Of a stretch of DNA of 64,000 bases, positions 45,675 to 56,053 are shown one piece after another. The notes beneath the pieces are model-generated. The model searched no databases. It saw only the letters and a list, made by a program, of their open reading frames with translations, and was not told the DNA's origin. Within the stretch, counting starts at the first letter, position 1, and each line of letters begins with the position of its first letter. Source of the DNA: Hypoxylon rubiginosum (taxonomy: Eukaryota > Ascomycota > Sordariomycetes > Xylariales > Hypoxylaceae); assembly GCA_902806565.1 (NCBI GenBank), contig CADCXA010000021.1, forward strand, positions 1,178,001 to 1,242,000, read 5' to 3'. Made by a program: the position numbers and the translations under genes.

Positions 45675-46716
45675 TCACCTGGCACCAGCAGCCTCGGCCA
45701 CCTTAAGCGCCTCCCTCTCAGCCTCGTCGATCTCGGCCATCTTAGCCTTGACGATCTTCTCGAGCTCCTTATCCGCGGTCCGCCGGAGGTCCGGGCCGAG
45801 CAGCTTGTCCTGCTTCCACGTGGCGTGCAGCTTGTCGCGCCGCTGGCGCACGGCGCGGACGCGGTCGCGCCACTCGCGGCACGCCGCCTTGGCCCTCCTG
45901 GTCAGGTCGTCCCGCGTCTCCGGCTCGATCCTGAGGAGCAGCTCCAGCTCGTTGTCGGCGTCCCGCTGCGGCTGCTGGTTGAAGTCGGCGCTCGCCTGCA
46001 CCGCGCTCAGGATCGGCTTCACCCACGCGGCCTCGTGGGCCAGGATCGAGATCGTCCGCCCGCCGCGGGGGACTACCTGCGCGACCTCGCGGAGCGGGTA
46101 GTACGCGGCCGCCTCCGAACCGCCGCCGCCGCTGCTGCTGTTCTTGCTGCGGTCCGGGTCGAGGACGCGCAGGGAGCCGATCGCGTCCGGGTTGAAGCGT
46201 CCGCCGCTCTTGAGCTTCTTGAGGGCCTCTCGGAAGTGCTCGTCGTGCCGCGCCAGCCGCGACGCCACGTCGGCGAAGTCCAGCGGCGCCTCCGGGTCCG
46301 GCTGCGGGTGCTTGGGTCCGCTGTCGGGTTCTGCTGCTGCTAGGTCACCGCCGCCGTGGTCCTCCTTCGGCTTCTGGCGGTCCTCCCGGATCTTGTCCTT
46401 CGGAGCTTTGCCCCTCCCCCCGGGCTCTCGGGTCTTGCTCTTGCCCTTGGCCGCGCACGCCGTCGTCGTGTGGAAAGGTCGCGCTATTATGCTCGGGCCG
46501 CCGTCGGGTCGGGAGCGGAAAGAGGAGAGTGCGGAGGAGGAGCTGGAGCTGCTCGTGTGTACTGTTATGAGGCCCCGTGGAACTGCATAGTGACTGTTTA
46601 CTTGTGAGTACATACGGGTTTAGGTGTTGGGCCAATTGAGGGGACGCTGACACTCTTCTAAGCTCTGGACGAGCAAGGCTCTGCTGTAAGAGTGCTCTAC
46701 TAGCTGCACTTCGCAT
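45675..46716 (-). CDS. Mitochondrial ribosome recycling factor
   Basis: Preferred model: exons 46716-46616 and 46548-45675, 324 residues, starting MRSAASRALLQQSLARPELRR, a basic presequence like those of fungal RRF proteins. The 67-nt intron has a GTATGT donor and GCAG acceptor and closes in frame. A simpler single-exon alternative starts at 46613 (MYSQVNSHYAVPRG), inside that intron. After a linker with RPFHTTTACAAKGK (processing region) and a charged disordered part, the RRF core occupies ~140-324: DHE-like three-helix bundle sequence with QASADFNQQPQRDADNELELLLRIEPETRDDLTRRAK and the helix DKELEKIVKAKMAEIDEAERE. RRF with EF-G2 splits post-termination mitoribosomes. It is convergent with the RGG-rich gene. 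Confidence 0.85.
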
Positions 46717-47075
46717 GGTTAGGTGTTGACTAGAACTTGGCAGCTCATGAACTCAAGTCAATGGCGTGTTGGTTGTCTTGCGTGGATTTGCTTTTCTGCT
46801 GCTTATCGATAAGTCAATCTTCAGTTACATCAGTTACATACATACATTTCACACGACAGTGAATTTAATGCCCCTCTACTTCGTAGCACTGCTTGGTTTT
46901 TCTCGGGGCTGGAATACGAACCTAGGTAGGTATAATGGCCTTATATAAGGGCTGAATGTAATCATTGCATGGTAAATATGCCATAGTCTTTGAGAGAAAG
47001 GATCAATATGAATCATAATTGATATATTCTATTAATGGAAAACTAGTCATCCATTCGAATCCGAAGACTGGACAT

Positions 47076-47177
47076 GGTCGACTGGTGTAGTGGTTTATCA
47101 CGTCTGTCTTACAACTGCATACCTATGGTGTATTGTGAGGACACAGAAGGTCGCAGGTTCGATCCCTGCGTCGATCA
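47076..47177 (+). tRNA. tRNA-Val (anticodon UAC) with 28-nt intron
   Basis: A full cloverleaf can be drawn. Acceptor GGTCGAC/GTCGATC with one G-U pair and discriminator A; D-arm GTGT..TCAC with GG in the loop; anticodon stem TCTGT/ACAGA, loop CTTACAC with anticodon TAC; T-arm GCAGG-TTCGATC-CCTGC. The intron (47114-47141) sits directly after position 37, the canonical site, and contains GTA able to pair with the anticodon, as nuclear tRNA introns often do. A box B consensus (GGTTCGATCC) and a T5 terminator at 47180-47184 are present. No CCA is encoded, as expected in a nucleus. Confidence 0.93.
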
Positions 47178-47179
47178 TC

Positions 47180-47184
47180 TTTTT
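47180..47184 (+). terminator. Pol III terminator of tRNA-Val
   Basis: T5 run 3 bp after the tRNA 3' end, with further T-rich sequence behind. Confidence 0.7.
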
Positions 47185-47322
47185 CTCTTTTTTTTACCTT
47201 GATAATTTTAAGTCGTTGTTTTCCTTAAAAAGGATGCATTTAAACCCAAGTTTTGTATCGCTGATATTTCTATGGTTTTTTCTTTTCCAACCTAGGGTGT
47301 AGCTTAGGTGCCTACATCTTTG

Positions 47323-47346
47323 CCCCCCCCCCCCCCCCCCCCCCCC
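47323..47346. repeat. Poly-C homopolymer (24 nt)
   Basis: Uninterrupted C run. Its length may be uncertain through sequencing error. Confidence 0.85.
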
Positions 47347-47645
47347 TTTTTCGCCGCTACCATGATATCAACCCGTGTAACAAGAGGTAGGCATGGAACT
47401 GTGGCCAACTTGTCTAAAGACAATAGAACGCCGTCCGTGGTGCATCTGGCTACTATATTTATAGGAGCTTAGCTATAAACTTACCTACCTTGTAGGTAAC
47501 TAACATCACAAGCATATCTCCCAGCTTCCAACACTCAAGTCGCAAAGCTTAAGATTATCCATACTATACAAGGCCAGAGCCTTTCTCTCACAGTGTCTCT
47601 TACAGTGGCGCAACTCTAAATGTCTTTATGTACAATACAATAATC

Positions 47646-50600
47646 CTACGCGGAAGCCTTACTCCTCTTCCCCCTTTTCCCACCCCTACCCCTCTGCGCG
47701 CCGGTGGTTTTCCGAACGCCGTTCCCTTTAGCTCGCTGCCCATCCCCATTCGATGTGGCGTCCGCATAATCCCCATCTTCATCAACGTCGTCGTCGTCAT
47801 CATCAATCGTAATCGCGTTCCGAGCCTTCCTCTTGCGCCTCCCGGCCGTCCGCGACGGCGCCAGGCTCTCGTCCCCGACGGGCTCAGTGTTAGCTTCCTC
47901 ACTCGCAGTACCAGCCGTGCTGTCGACGGTCGTGACGTTGGCGCGGAGCCTGTCGACGGCCTGCGCCATGCGCTTGCTGGCCTGGACCCTGTGCCTGGGC
48001 GCGAAGGCCTCGCGCGCGCCGGCGCCGACGGACCCCTCGAAGAAGCGCGTGATGTTGCTCTGGGTGCCCTCGGCGTCGCGGCGGTTCATGTCGCGCACGA
48101 CGGGGACGAGCACCTCGTCGGTCCGGTCCTCGCTCCAGCCGATCGTCGCCATGAGGAACTGCCGCAGGCCCGCCACGTCCGGGACCCCCCACTGGAAGTG
48201 CTCCGCGCTGCTGTCGACCTCCGGGTGCAGGTACGCCTCGAACACGGCCGGGCTCGGGAAACCCATCGGCAGGAACAGCTTCTTCCCCTGCGACTTGCGG
48301 AACTTGCGCCGGAACGTCGAGTCCTGGTCCGCCTCCTTGGGCCGGCCGTGCATCTGCACGTCCTGCCACCACTCGTGGAACTGGGAGAGCCCGTCCCGGC
48401 CGGGGAACTCCGAGAGGATCTCGACGGCGGTCACGGGGCCGACGCCCGGGAGACCCTCCGTGTAGTCGGAGCCGAGGAGCTGGGCTAGGGATATCAGCTG
48501 CTCGCGGGAGAGCGAGAGCTCTTTTTCGAGATCGGAGCCGAGGTAGCATTCGACGAATTTGTTGCTGTTGAACATGTTCTTGTACACTCGCGTGCCGCCG
48601 AATAGGAAAGTATCGGAGTCGTCCGTCACTATACCGTCCACCAGACCGAGCCTTACCAGCTCAGCACACTGAGCTTCGGCTTCCATTGGTGCGGTAACGT
48701 ACGGGATGCCGAAGAAACGCAAGAGAGCCTGGCATTCGGTGATCATGATCTGCGTGACTTCGTCCGCATCTCGTCGATCTTTCTTCTGTTGCGTCCGTAA
48801 TGCTTTGAGTTCTCGCTCATAAGCTTCTTGATTTTCTCGTTCCGACTTGTGATTCAGTTGACTAGCAAAGCGTGCATGCTCTTCAGCTTCTTCCGCCATT
48901 TGAGCTAGCAGTTCTTCTTCCTCTGGGTCACTGAATTCGTCATCATCGAACTCAGCATCCCCAAACATCATACCATTGATATCTTCGGTCCCAGCTTCTG
49001 GTATATCCGTTGGCTCATTAGCTTCTGGTGCAGCTACATCGACGTCTTCGAATGTCGGCTCAGGTGACTCGGCCTGATTAACGGTATCAACAACTGTAGG
49101 TTCTTTAGGAGACTGTACGACGTCTTCAAAGTCTGGTTCTGGTGAAGACGGGTTGGATGCGGATTTTGGAGTGGGTATAGTTTCATCCATCGCCTGGACT
49201 TGAGAAGTAGTTGCTTCTTGTACAGTATCTGCATGTCGAGTATCCTCTGGCTGGTCATCCTCGTCGGCAATAGGAGGGTTGACTCTAGTCAAAGTAGCAG
49301 GAGATAATCTTTGTGTATCTCGAGTCTCCTCAAGATTTGCAGGATTTTCCTGACGAAGAGGTAGAGGAGCATCGATGATTTGTACATCGCTTTCATCGCC
49401 AGAAGATTCGATCTCAATAATAGCATCTCGCCATCGTATTTCTTCTTCAAGTGCCACTTCTCGGTCTTCCTCGTTAATTTCATGCTCAATCGCTCGCTGT
49501 GCCTTTAATGATTCGCGAATATCTGTCCCATTCTGCATCATCCATGGTGGTAATGGACGGGTTTCTTCGCGCGACTTGCGCGACTCCTCAACGGGTAACT
49601 CATTCTCTTCCTCATCCCGAACAAACCCGCCAGCTAGTTCATCAGGATCTTGCTCATCATCCATCTCCTTCTCAGGAGGCTTCGTAGGCGCCGATTCCTT
49701 CTTCTTCGCAAAAATACTGGACTTCCAGTCTAATTTCTCAAATGGTAAAGGCCCATCAAATGGATTTTTCACATTAGGAACCGTAGGTGCAGGCTTGAAG
49801 GCCGGGGCTTTCTTCTTCCTCTTTCTAGACAGCGCCGCCCGCAGATCTACTTCGCTATCGCTACTCGAATTGCTATCTCGTCTCGGCCTGGGATTCGGTG
49901 TAGATTTTGGTATAGCCGCGTTGGCTCTGTTGTTCACTATATGGGCTATCATACTGCCGCTTGTAGATGCGATTGGCTTCGGCTGTTCGATAGCCTTTTG
50001 AGTCCACTCTGGAGCAGGGACATCCTCGAATTCCTCCTCCTCTTCCTCCTGCGCTTGTCCCGGTGAGGTTACTCCGTGTTGGGTTTTGAGAGACATGGCG
50101 ATAGCTCGGTTAAGATCCTCTTCTTCGTCATCAACTAGGGTCTCATCCATATTCCGAGTTTCAAAGAGATCATCGATGCCATCTACTGTATTACCTCGAA
50201 CAAACAACGACTCGTCGTCCTCATTAGGAATGATTATGTCCCCATTAGCTTGAGACACTACTCGGGTCTTTGGTAGCCTGTTCAGACCTTCGACAGGGAC
50301 GTCTTCGAAATCTTCGTCATCTTCCCACTCGTCGTCTTCTTCTTTGGTCTGGTATTGAAATTCTAGAGCTTCAATATCGATGGGATTGTGTATCTCGCCA
50401 CGATCCTTTTCTTTACTGACAACACCGAGGGCCCATCCACCCTCTGCTCCCTCGTTCTTCACAAGGATGTATTCTCGGTCCTTCTCGCCGGCTATGCGGG
50501 CGTTCTTGGCTAAGGTGAGATCAGTGCCAGTCATACCAGCCTCCTGCATAAGTCTTTGTGTTAGGTGATTTCTCTCTCGTACTCTTTCGATCTGGAACCG

Positions 50601-51416
50601 AGAGAATGCCATCCTGTCGGGGAACATGCCATCTAACTGCTCTTTACTCAACCCCATTCTCAAACGGCTACGTAATCTTGCTGCATTCAGGATGTTATAT
50701 CTGTCGACGGGAGGTAAGCTCTTGAAGAACTCGCCCTCGAAGTCGATCTTGCTAAAGTCGTAGATATTGATATCTTCGCCGCTGTTAAACTGCCTCGCGT
50801 ACTCCTCAAGCTCCTCGATGCTCATGATGCGAGGATCTTCGGGTCGGCCCATGCCCTCGATACCGCCGTCTAATTCTGGTAAGTGGTAGGCGTCCTGCTT
50901 GTAGAATTTCCTGTTCTTCTGCCGCTCGGCCTGGTTCATGCCCAGCTCGTCCACGTATACCAATTGATCCGCGTCGGGAATCTCCTCGACGGGATCTTCC
51001 CTGACCGGCCTCCCCTGCTGTTCGCGCTCCACGTTGCGGCGGTGCTTCTCGCCCTCCTCCTCGGCGATGCGCTGCATCTGCACGGCGAGCAGCTTGCCGG
51101 CGGTGCGGACGGCATCCTCCCTCCTGCCCTCGCGTCTGCGCTTGCGGTTCGTGATGGTCTGGCGCTTGAGGGCGGGGGCGCCGCCGTCGAAGACGAAGAC
51201 GGGACGGATGCCGAACCACAGGAGCTTGCATATACGGCGGAAGAAGCCGACGACGTGGGAGTTGCGCAGGGCGTTGCCCTCCTTGTCGCGCACGGCTTTG
51301 AGGAACTGGTAGATCCAGATGGAGGCGTCGACGGCGAGGCGTTTGCGATTTAGGGTCGCGAGGTTCGTGGGGCGCGCGCACGGCTGGACTACGGTCCAGA
51401 GGCCGTTCACACCCAT
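47646..51416 (-). CDS. RAD2: XPG/RAD2 structure-specific endonuclease (nucleotide excision repair)
   Basis: Single exon, 1,256 residues. The XPG N-region starts at residue 1 (MGVNGLWTVVQPCARP, LAVDASIWIYQFLKAV, VFVFDGGAPALKR). The I-region is at ~875-975 (APMEAEAQCAEL, TDDSDTFLFGG, LLGSDYTEGLPGVGPVTAVEIL), and the acidic metal-binding residues of both are present. About 750 residues of acidic linker separate them, a length diagnostic of RAD2/XPG as opposed to FEN1. A canonical PCNA-binding motif QSNITRFF lies at ~1119-1126 after the helix-hairpin-helix, and basic clusters (RRKRK, KRGKRSK) near the end look like nuclear localisation signals. The enzyme makes the 3' incision in nucleotide excision repair with TFIIH. 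Both catalytic ends are GC-rich in coding sequence, while the linker is much less so. It is divergent from NAA38 with a 479-bp gap. Confidence 0.95.
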   Translation of the reverse strand: MGVNGLWTVVQPCARPTNLATLNRKRLAVDASIWIYQFLKAVRDKEGNALRNSHVVGFFRRICKLLWFGIRPVFVFDGGAPALKRQTITNRKRRREGRREDAVRTAGKLLAVQMQRIAEEEGEKHRRNVEREQQGRPVREDPVEEIPDADQLVYVDELGMNQAERQKNRKFYKQDAYHLPELDGGIEGMGRPEDPRIMSIEELEEYARQFNSGEDINIYDFSKIDFEGEFFKSLPPVDRYNILNAARLRSRLRMGLSKEQLDGMFPDRMAFSRFQIERVRERNHLTQRLMQEAGMTGTDLTLAKNARIAGEKDREYILVKNEGAEGGWALGVVSKEKDRGEIHNPIDIEALEFQYQTKEEDDEWEDDEDFEDVPVEGLNRLPKTRVVSQANGDIIIPNEDDESLFVRGNTVDGIDDLFETRNMDETLVDDEEEDLNRAIAMSLKTQHGVTSPGQAQEEEEEEFEDVPAPEWTQKAIEQPKPIASTSGSMIAHIVNNRANAAIPKSTPNPRPRRDSNSSSDSEVDLRAALSRKRKKKAPAFKPAPTVPNVKNPFDGPLPFEKLDWKSSIFAKKKESAPTKPPEKEMDDEQDPDELAGGFVRDEEENELPVEESRKSREETRPLPPWMMQNGTDIRESLKAQRAIEHEINEEDREVALEEEIRWRDAIIEIESSGDESDVQIIDAPLPLRQENPANLEETRDTQRLSPATLTRVNPPIADEDDQPEDTRHADTVQEATTSQVQAMDETIPTPKSASNPSSPEPDFEDVVQSPKEPTVVDTVNQAESPEPTFEDVDVAAPEANEPTDIPEAGTEDINGMMFGDAEFDDDEFSDPEEEELLAQMAEEAEEHARFASQLNHKSERENQEAYERELKALRTQQKKDRRDADEVTQIMITECQALLRFFGIPYVTAPMEAEAQCAELVRLGLVDGIVTDDSDTFLFGGTRVYKNMFNSNKFVECYLGSDLEKELSLSREQLISLAQLLGSDYTEGLPGVGPVTAVEILSEFPGRDGLSQFHEWWQDVQMHGRPKEADQDSTFRRKFRKSQGKKLFLPMGFPSPAVFEAYLHPEVDSSAEHFQWGVPDVAGLRQFLMATIGWSEDRTDEVLVPVVRDMNRRDAEGTQSNITRFFEGSVGAGAREAFAPRHRVQASKRMAQAVDRLRANVTTVDSTAGTASEEANTEPVGDESLAPSRTAGRRKRKARNAITIDDDDDDVDEDGDYADATSNGDGQRAKGNGVRKTTGAQRGRGGKRGKRSKASA

Positions 51417-51895
51417 GATCGCCGAGGACTAGGAAGAGGGTTATGAATTCGGGTTATAGTCTAATTTATGAAGAGACGAGTACGCTCAAGTGTCGTGTGA
51501 GTGTAAACGCATGATGATCGGTTTGGATCTACACGCTAGAGACCTCAAGTTGGGTTGGGATGTTGAAAAGATAAGGTGTGTTGCCTACTAATAATTAACA
51601 ATTAAAGATGACGATGGCGATAACGATGACTCGACGCCGCAGCGCGACAATCGCGTCTGGAGCTGCAGGGGTAGTTTAAGCTAGAGATCTTATCGATAAA
51701 CCCCACGAAGCATTGCTTAAGCTTCTAAACCGTACCTACGTAATAAATTAATCCATTACGTTACCTGCGATAGAAATCATGTTTATCTAAACCTTTATTC
51801 CATTCTACGATTTTACTTGGACTCCAGGTCTTCAGGACACCTGGTAAAGAGATACTGGTCGAAGTTGGGGTTGGGATTTACGGCAGCGCGCAATC
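51417..51895. promoter_or_regulatory. Divergent promoter region RAD2 / NAA38
   Basis: 479 bp between the two divergent start codons. The core promoters must lie here or within leaders; no specific motif is claimed. Confidence 0.5.
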
Positions 51896-52349
51896 ATGGA
51901 TAAGATTGCCGCCAAAGCCGAGGCCGAAGGGTTTCTCAAGTCGCTCCTCAACAGGAACCTGCGCGTCTACACCACCGATGGACGGCTCTTCGTAGGGACG
52001 TTCAAGTGCACCGATACTGTTCGTCTCCCTACCATTTCCCATCCGTCCTCTACTATCGTATTTTTGCTAACGTACATCCTCTCCGCAGCACAGCAACATC
52101 GTACTGTCGCTCACGTACGAGTACCGGCAGCCGTCGCAGCAGAAACTCGCCGAGCTCGCCGAGGCCGTTGCCGCGAGCGCCGAGTCGGGCAAGGGCACTG
52201 TGGCCGCGGACATGCCCTCGCGCTATCTGGGTCTCGTCGTGATCCCCGGCCCGCACATCGTCAAGATGGAAGTCGAGGAGTTCGCCAGCCAGGTTAAGAG
52301 CCGGTCCATATTCGAGAGGCGAGATCTCTACGGCAACACCGCCCGGTGA
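51896..52349 (+). CDS. LSM-domain protein, NatC auxiliary subunit NAA38/LSMD1-like
   Basis: Two exons, 51896-52018 and 52089-52349; 127 residues. Splicing (GTTCGT donor, CCGCAG acceptor, phase 0) replaces a junk tail with HSNIVLSLTYEYRQPS, completing the Sm fold. Sm1 is LLNRNLRVYTTDGRLFVGTFKCTD; Sm2 is RYLGLVVIPGPHIVKMEVEEF. The LGLVVIPGxHIV signature is that of LSMD1/NAA38 and not LSM1-8, which have a different RG-type Sm2. NAA38 (Mak31 in yeast) stabilises NatC, which acetylates N-terminal Met followed by hydrophobic residues. An insertion of ~25 residues (LAELAEAVAASAESGKGT) between Sm1 and Sm2 is usual in fungi. Confidence 0.85.
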
Positions 52350-54134
52350 AACGGAGTGCATTGCTAAGAGCATAGCATCGTGGGAACATATCCGATGTGT
52401 TTGTATGGCCATTGCGGAACGCGTTACCCGGTCCTTATGGGATTCAGCTGGGCGTCAGAATGACCCGGCAGGGGCCAATCAGCCAAGATATGCTAGACAA
52501 CTATAACGCCTCACGAAGCCACGAAGACAGCCTAATGCTTTAGTCTGAGGACTGGTTAATACCGAGCACTACTATGGCGGTGTGATCAGTGTCTACGGCA
52601 TGACTAAGCAAATCGATTCTATGGCACGGATAGGCAAGGCCCTATCTATGAACAGCCGGATGACGCCACAGCTTAGACGTGGAAGCCGATAGACAATGTA
52701 TTGGTTTATTGAACCAATGAGGTATAAAGCTACGAAGTGCGGCCTTTAGCAGCTCCTAAATAGGATAATGATATTAAAGCCGACGCCTCATACCTGTACG
52801 TTGGTGGATACGTTTACGACTTCGTTTCTCAAGTGTGAAGTGACAGCTCTCCTGCATCAGGCTGTCCTGCATAGCAACCAACATCCGAGACAACGGAAGC
52901 GCTCTACTCTTTAAAGCACCTCCCACAAATACTCCCTCGCCTAGAGATACCCGTAGCCGAGCCCTTTCTTGGTATAGCAGCTAGGTAGTTCAACATTTGT
53001 CAAAGTTTTCGAGCCATGTGATTTCATGTGGTATATCAGACTGCCAACTGCATATAGTCTTGTCCGGGGATAAAATGAGTATACTCCATGAAATAACCAA
53101 GCTCCGCCAAGGTTGGTATGACTTGCTCATCGGTTTTGTGACATCGTTCATCTTAGAGTCAGAAAGTGAGCACAGTATCCTTAACATGTAGAATCAACAT
53201 ATCTAGTGAGGGCCGGTGACCAAAACACGGCTATGTGATACGGATATAAGGCTGCTTCTAACTAGGTAGTGAAGATAGATGATAAAGCATCTATACCGAC
53301 ACGTTCTCCACAGGCCAAGTCGTGTGAAGAACCGCTTAAGGCGTCTAGTGCATCGAAGCACAATGGGGTGTCGTTGGAAATGCGTCTTCCTGGTCACATA
53401 ACCTACCAATCAGGCTCGCGCTATACCCTTCAATCTCTCACGAGTGTTATTCTTCGCGGGGAAGTTACGTAGCTCCCAGTCGGTAGGCTGTACATTTCCC
53501 CCTGGTCCCATACAGTACACTTATCTGGTTCCAAGCAACGACGCTTCGCTTATGCTAATGTTGCGTAAGCTTTAGAAATGCTCGCCGTGAAGCAGTGATC
53601 GTATAATGTCCGTAGCGTGGGAGCGTTGGCTGTGAGAATGCATGAAACGTTTACCAACTCGCTGTAATGAATGATCAATCAAGATTGTCCCTAGCAAAAG
53701 CGTCGATTCGATTATATATCCCGTGTGGGAATACCGGGGACACGGCGTCGGCGGTGTCATAGTACGCAACTAGACCTAGATTGGCCAATCGGAAGCGATC
53801 TGCAAGGTCACTTACTGGGGTATATAGGAATAATGAGGGGCATGAACTCGCCGCGAGCTAGTGGAGTGTCTACCTAGTATGTGAGACAAGAGGTGCATAT
53901 GTATGTAATAACCAACGCAATGTAGGTCCAGATGATACGCTTGCGCTGTGTACAAAAAGTGCCGGTTGTTCTTGTGCTCCGCAGACTCGCTAGTTTCGAG
54001 GCTTGCTACTATTCGGTGTTGATACTAAGACACTCTACTCCATCGTTAGTGTATAGCCGAAAGGGACACTTAGAGTTAAATCGGACCCAGCGCCGCACAC
54101 ATCTTAGTTGAATGCTCATCAAGTCTCCGCAACC
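52350..54134. other. Spacer NAA38 / aldehyde dehydrogenase
   Basis: 1.8 kb between tandem plus-strand genes. Short open frames in all phases; none has domain-like content or a good start. No RNA gene was seen. Confidence 0.5.
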
Positions 54135-55612
54135 ATGCCAACATACACCGTACCGTTCGTCGTGAACGGCGAGGAACGCCATGTCGAGAACACATTCGAC
54201 GTGATATCGCCTGATACCGGGAAGGTTCTTCACCGATGCGGCATAGCAACGGAGACGGATGTTCTTGCTGCAGTTGAAGCTGCTGCAGCTGCTGGCCAGC
54301 AATGGCGAAATTTCCCTTCTGCCAAGCGCCGGGACATTCTCCTCAAGGCATCTGAAATCATGAACAGAAGGCGAGACGAGCTGGCGCAATACATGATAGA
54401 CGAAGTTGGTGCACCGAAGCCTTGGGCCGACTTCAACCTCGACCTAGCCACCGACATGTGCAAGGATATAGCAGGGCGAGTAAATGCCGTGGAGGGTACC
54501 GTTCCTGCGTGTGCTGAGGGTCTCACATCAATGATTGTGAAAGAGCCTTATGGTGTTGTGCTGGCAATGGCTCCCTGGTAAGATCCCCCTGACTTTCAAC
54601 CGGCAAGAATCCAAGCTCACAGCTCCAAAGGAACGCACCGTATATCCTAGGCACTCGTTCGGTGCTCTGCCCTATCGCAGCTGGATGTACAGTTGTTTTC
54701 AAGGGTTCCGAAACGGCTCCTCGAACTCATGGTGCCATCGTGTCTGTCCTCACTGAAGCTGGCCTTCCTAAAGGAGTACTGAACTTCATAGTGACTGACC
54801 CAGCCCATGCTCCATCGGTCACTGAATCTCTGATCGCAAACCCAAGCATCAAGAAGATTAACTTCACAGGTAGCACACCCGTGGGAAGGATTATCGCGAA
54901 AATGGCAGGCCAGAATCTTAAACCTGTCGTCTTGGAGCTCGGAGGCAAGGCACCGGCTATTGTGTGGGAAGACGCGGACCTGGATCTTGCCGCAGAGCAA
55001 AGCGTTAATGGATCATTCTTCTTCTCTGGACAGATATGCATGAGCACAGAGAGAATCATCGTACATAAGAAGATCAGCGGGGCATTCCAAGAGAAGCTGC
55101 TTGCCAAGATCAAGGAATCTTTCCCCTCTTCCGACGATGCGCCAATCCTAATCAATTCTCACAGCGTGGACAAGAATAAGAAACTCGTAAAGGATGCAGT
55201 CAACAAGGGCGCATCTGTCCTCAATGGAGACGTGGACGCCGTGGAAAGCTCAAAGACGAGATTGAGGCCGATAGTTGTCAGCAAGGTCACACCCGACATG
55301 GACCTGTACAAGACAGAATCATTTGGCCCGTCAGTGAGCCTGATTGAGGTTGAAAGTGAAGAAGAGGCACTGCGGATAGCAAACGATACCGAATACGGCC
55401 TTACGTCTGCTGTTTTCACGGAGGACCTGAGAGTTGGCCTGCGCTTCGCAAGGGGTATTGAAACCGGAGCGGTGCACATCAACAACATGACGATCCACGA
55501 TGAAATGACTTTGCCTCATGGAGGAGCCAAAGCGAGCGGCTATGGGCGATTCAACTCTCTGACTGGGGTGGAGGAATGGGTTAGAACGAAGACTATTACC
55601 TGGAGGAACTAG
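54135..55612 (+). CDS. Aldehyde dehydrogenase, vanillin/salicylaldehyde dehydrogenase type
   Basis: Two exons, 54135-54577 and 54631-55612; 474 residues. The 53-nt intron splits the Trp codon of APW-NAPYILGTRS, and the join restores this conserved loop. The start is the first ATG (ACCATGCC); codons upstream in frame lack one. The ALDH fold is complete: FTGSTPVGR, catalytic Glu in LELGGKAPAI, catalytic Cys in FFSGQICMSTER, ESFGPSVSL. The MSTER context and short C-terminal arm resemble fungal and bacterial enzymes that oxidise aromatic aldehydes such as vanillin or salicylaldehyde. Substrate is inferred only from similarity. It is unrelated to the SSADH gene in sequence detail, so not a recent duplicate. 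Confidence 0.88.
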
Positions 55613-56053
55613 ACAATATCGTAGACGGGAGAAAGGGGGAAGGAAAGGAACCCTAGATTAGGTAGACGCAACTGATAAATATCGATGAGAATCATTTCGC
55701 AGCGCAACAGTGAGTGAAATTTAGTTTATAAGCCATTTCAATAAGAGAAGTGAGAAAGTAGTGATTGCCTGTGATATTTATACTTGCTGGCTGACAGGAA
55801 GAGAGAGGGAGTAGGAGCTGGGTCGAGGCCTGATATTACATTACCCAAGACTATATCCCTTAAATCGTACAAGGATCGTTCCACTGTCCACCGCAGCTCG
55901 ATCCACTATAAAGTCAATTGGCCCAAGCTCCCAACCTACTCTAGATCTGTGCTCCAACATGATAACGTCATCTCGAAATTTCGTCCTTTAACTTTAGTGT
56001 ACCGCGATATTTCCTGGCCCCGAGACACGAAATACGGGCGGACGATAATTACG
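55613..56053. other. Short spacer ALDH / MGAKASK protein
   Basis: 441 bp; 3' UTR of the ALDH gene and promoter of the next. The upstream in-frame extension of the next gene is open for 90 codons but AT-rich and probably leader. Confidence 0.5.

Larger units (their letters stand above)
46717..47645. other. Spacer with tRNA-Val and poly-C run
   Basis: Between the RRF gene start and the RAD2 stop (both minus strand). It holds the tRNA-Val gene at 47076-47177 and a 24-base C homopolymer at 47323-47346. Nothing else was recognised. Confidence 0.55.

Noticed and set aside
47090..47302. 70-codon frame over the tRNA-Val gene
   Set aside because: Overlaps a complete tRNA cloverleaf; not protein-like.
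48000..51400. Several long antisense or alternate frames within RAD2
   Set aside because: Shadows of a clearly conserved coding frame.
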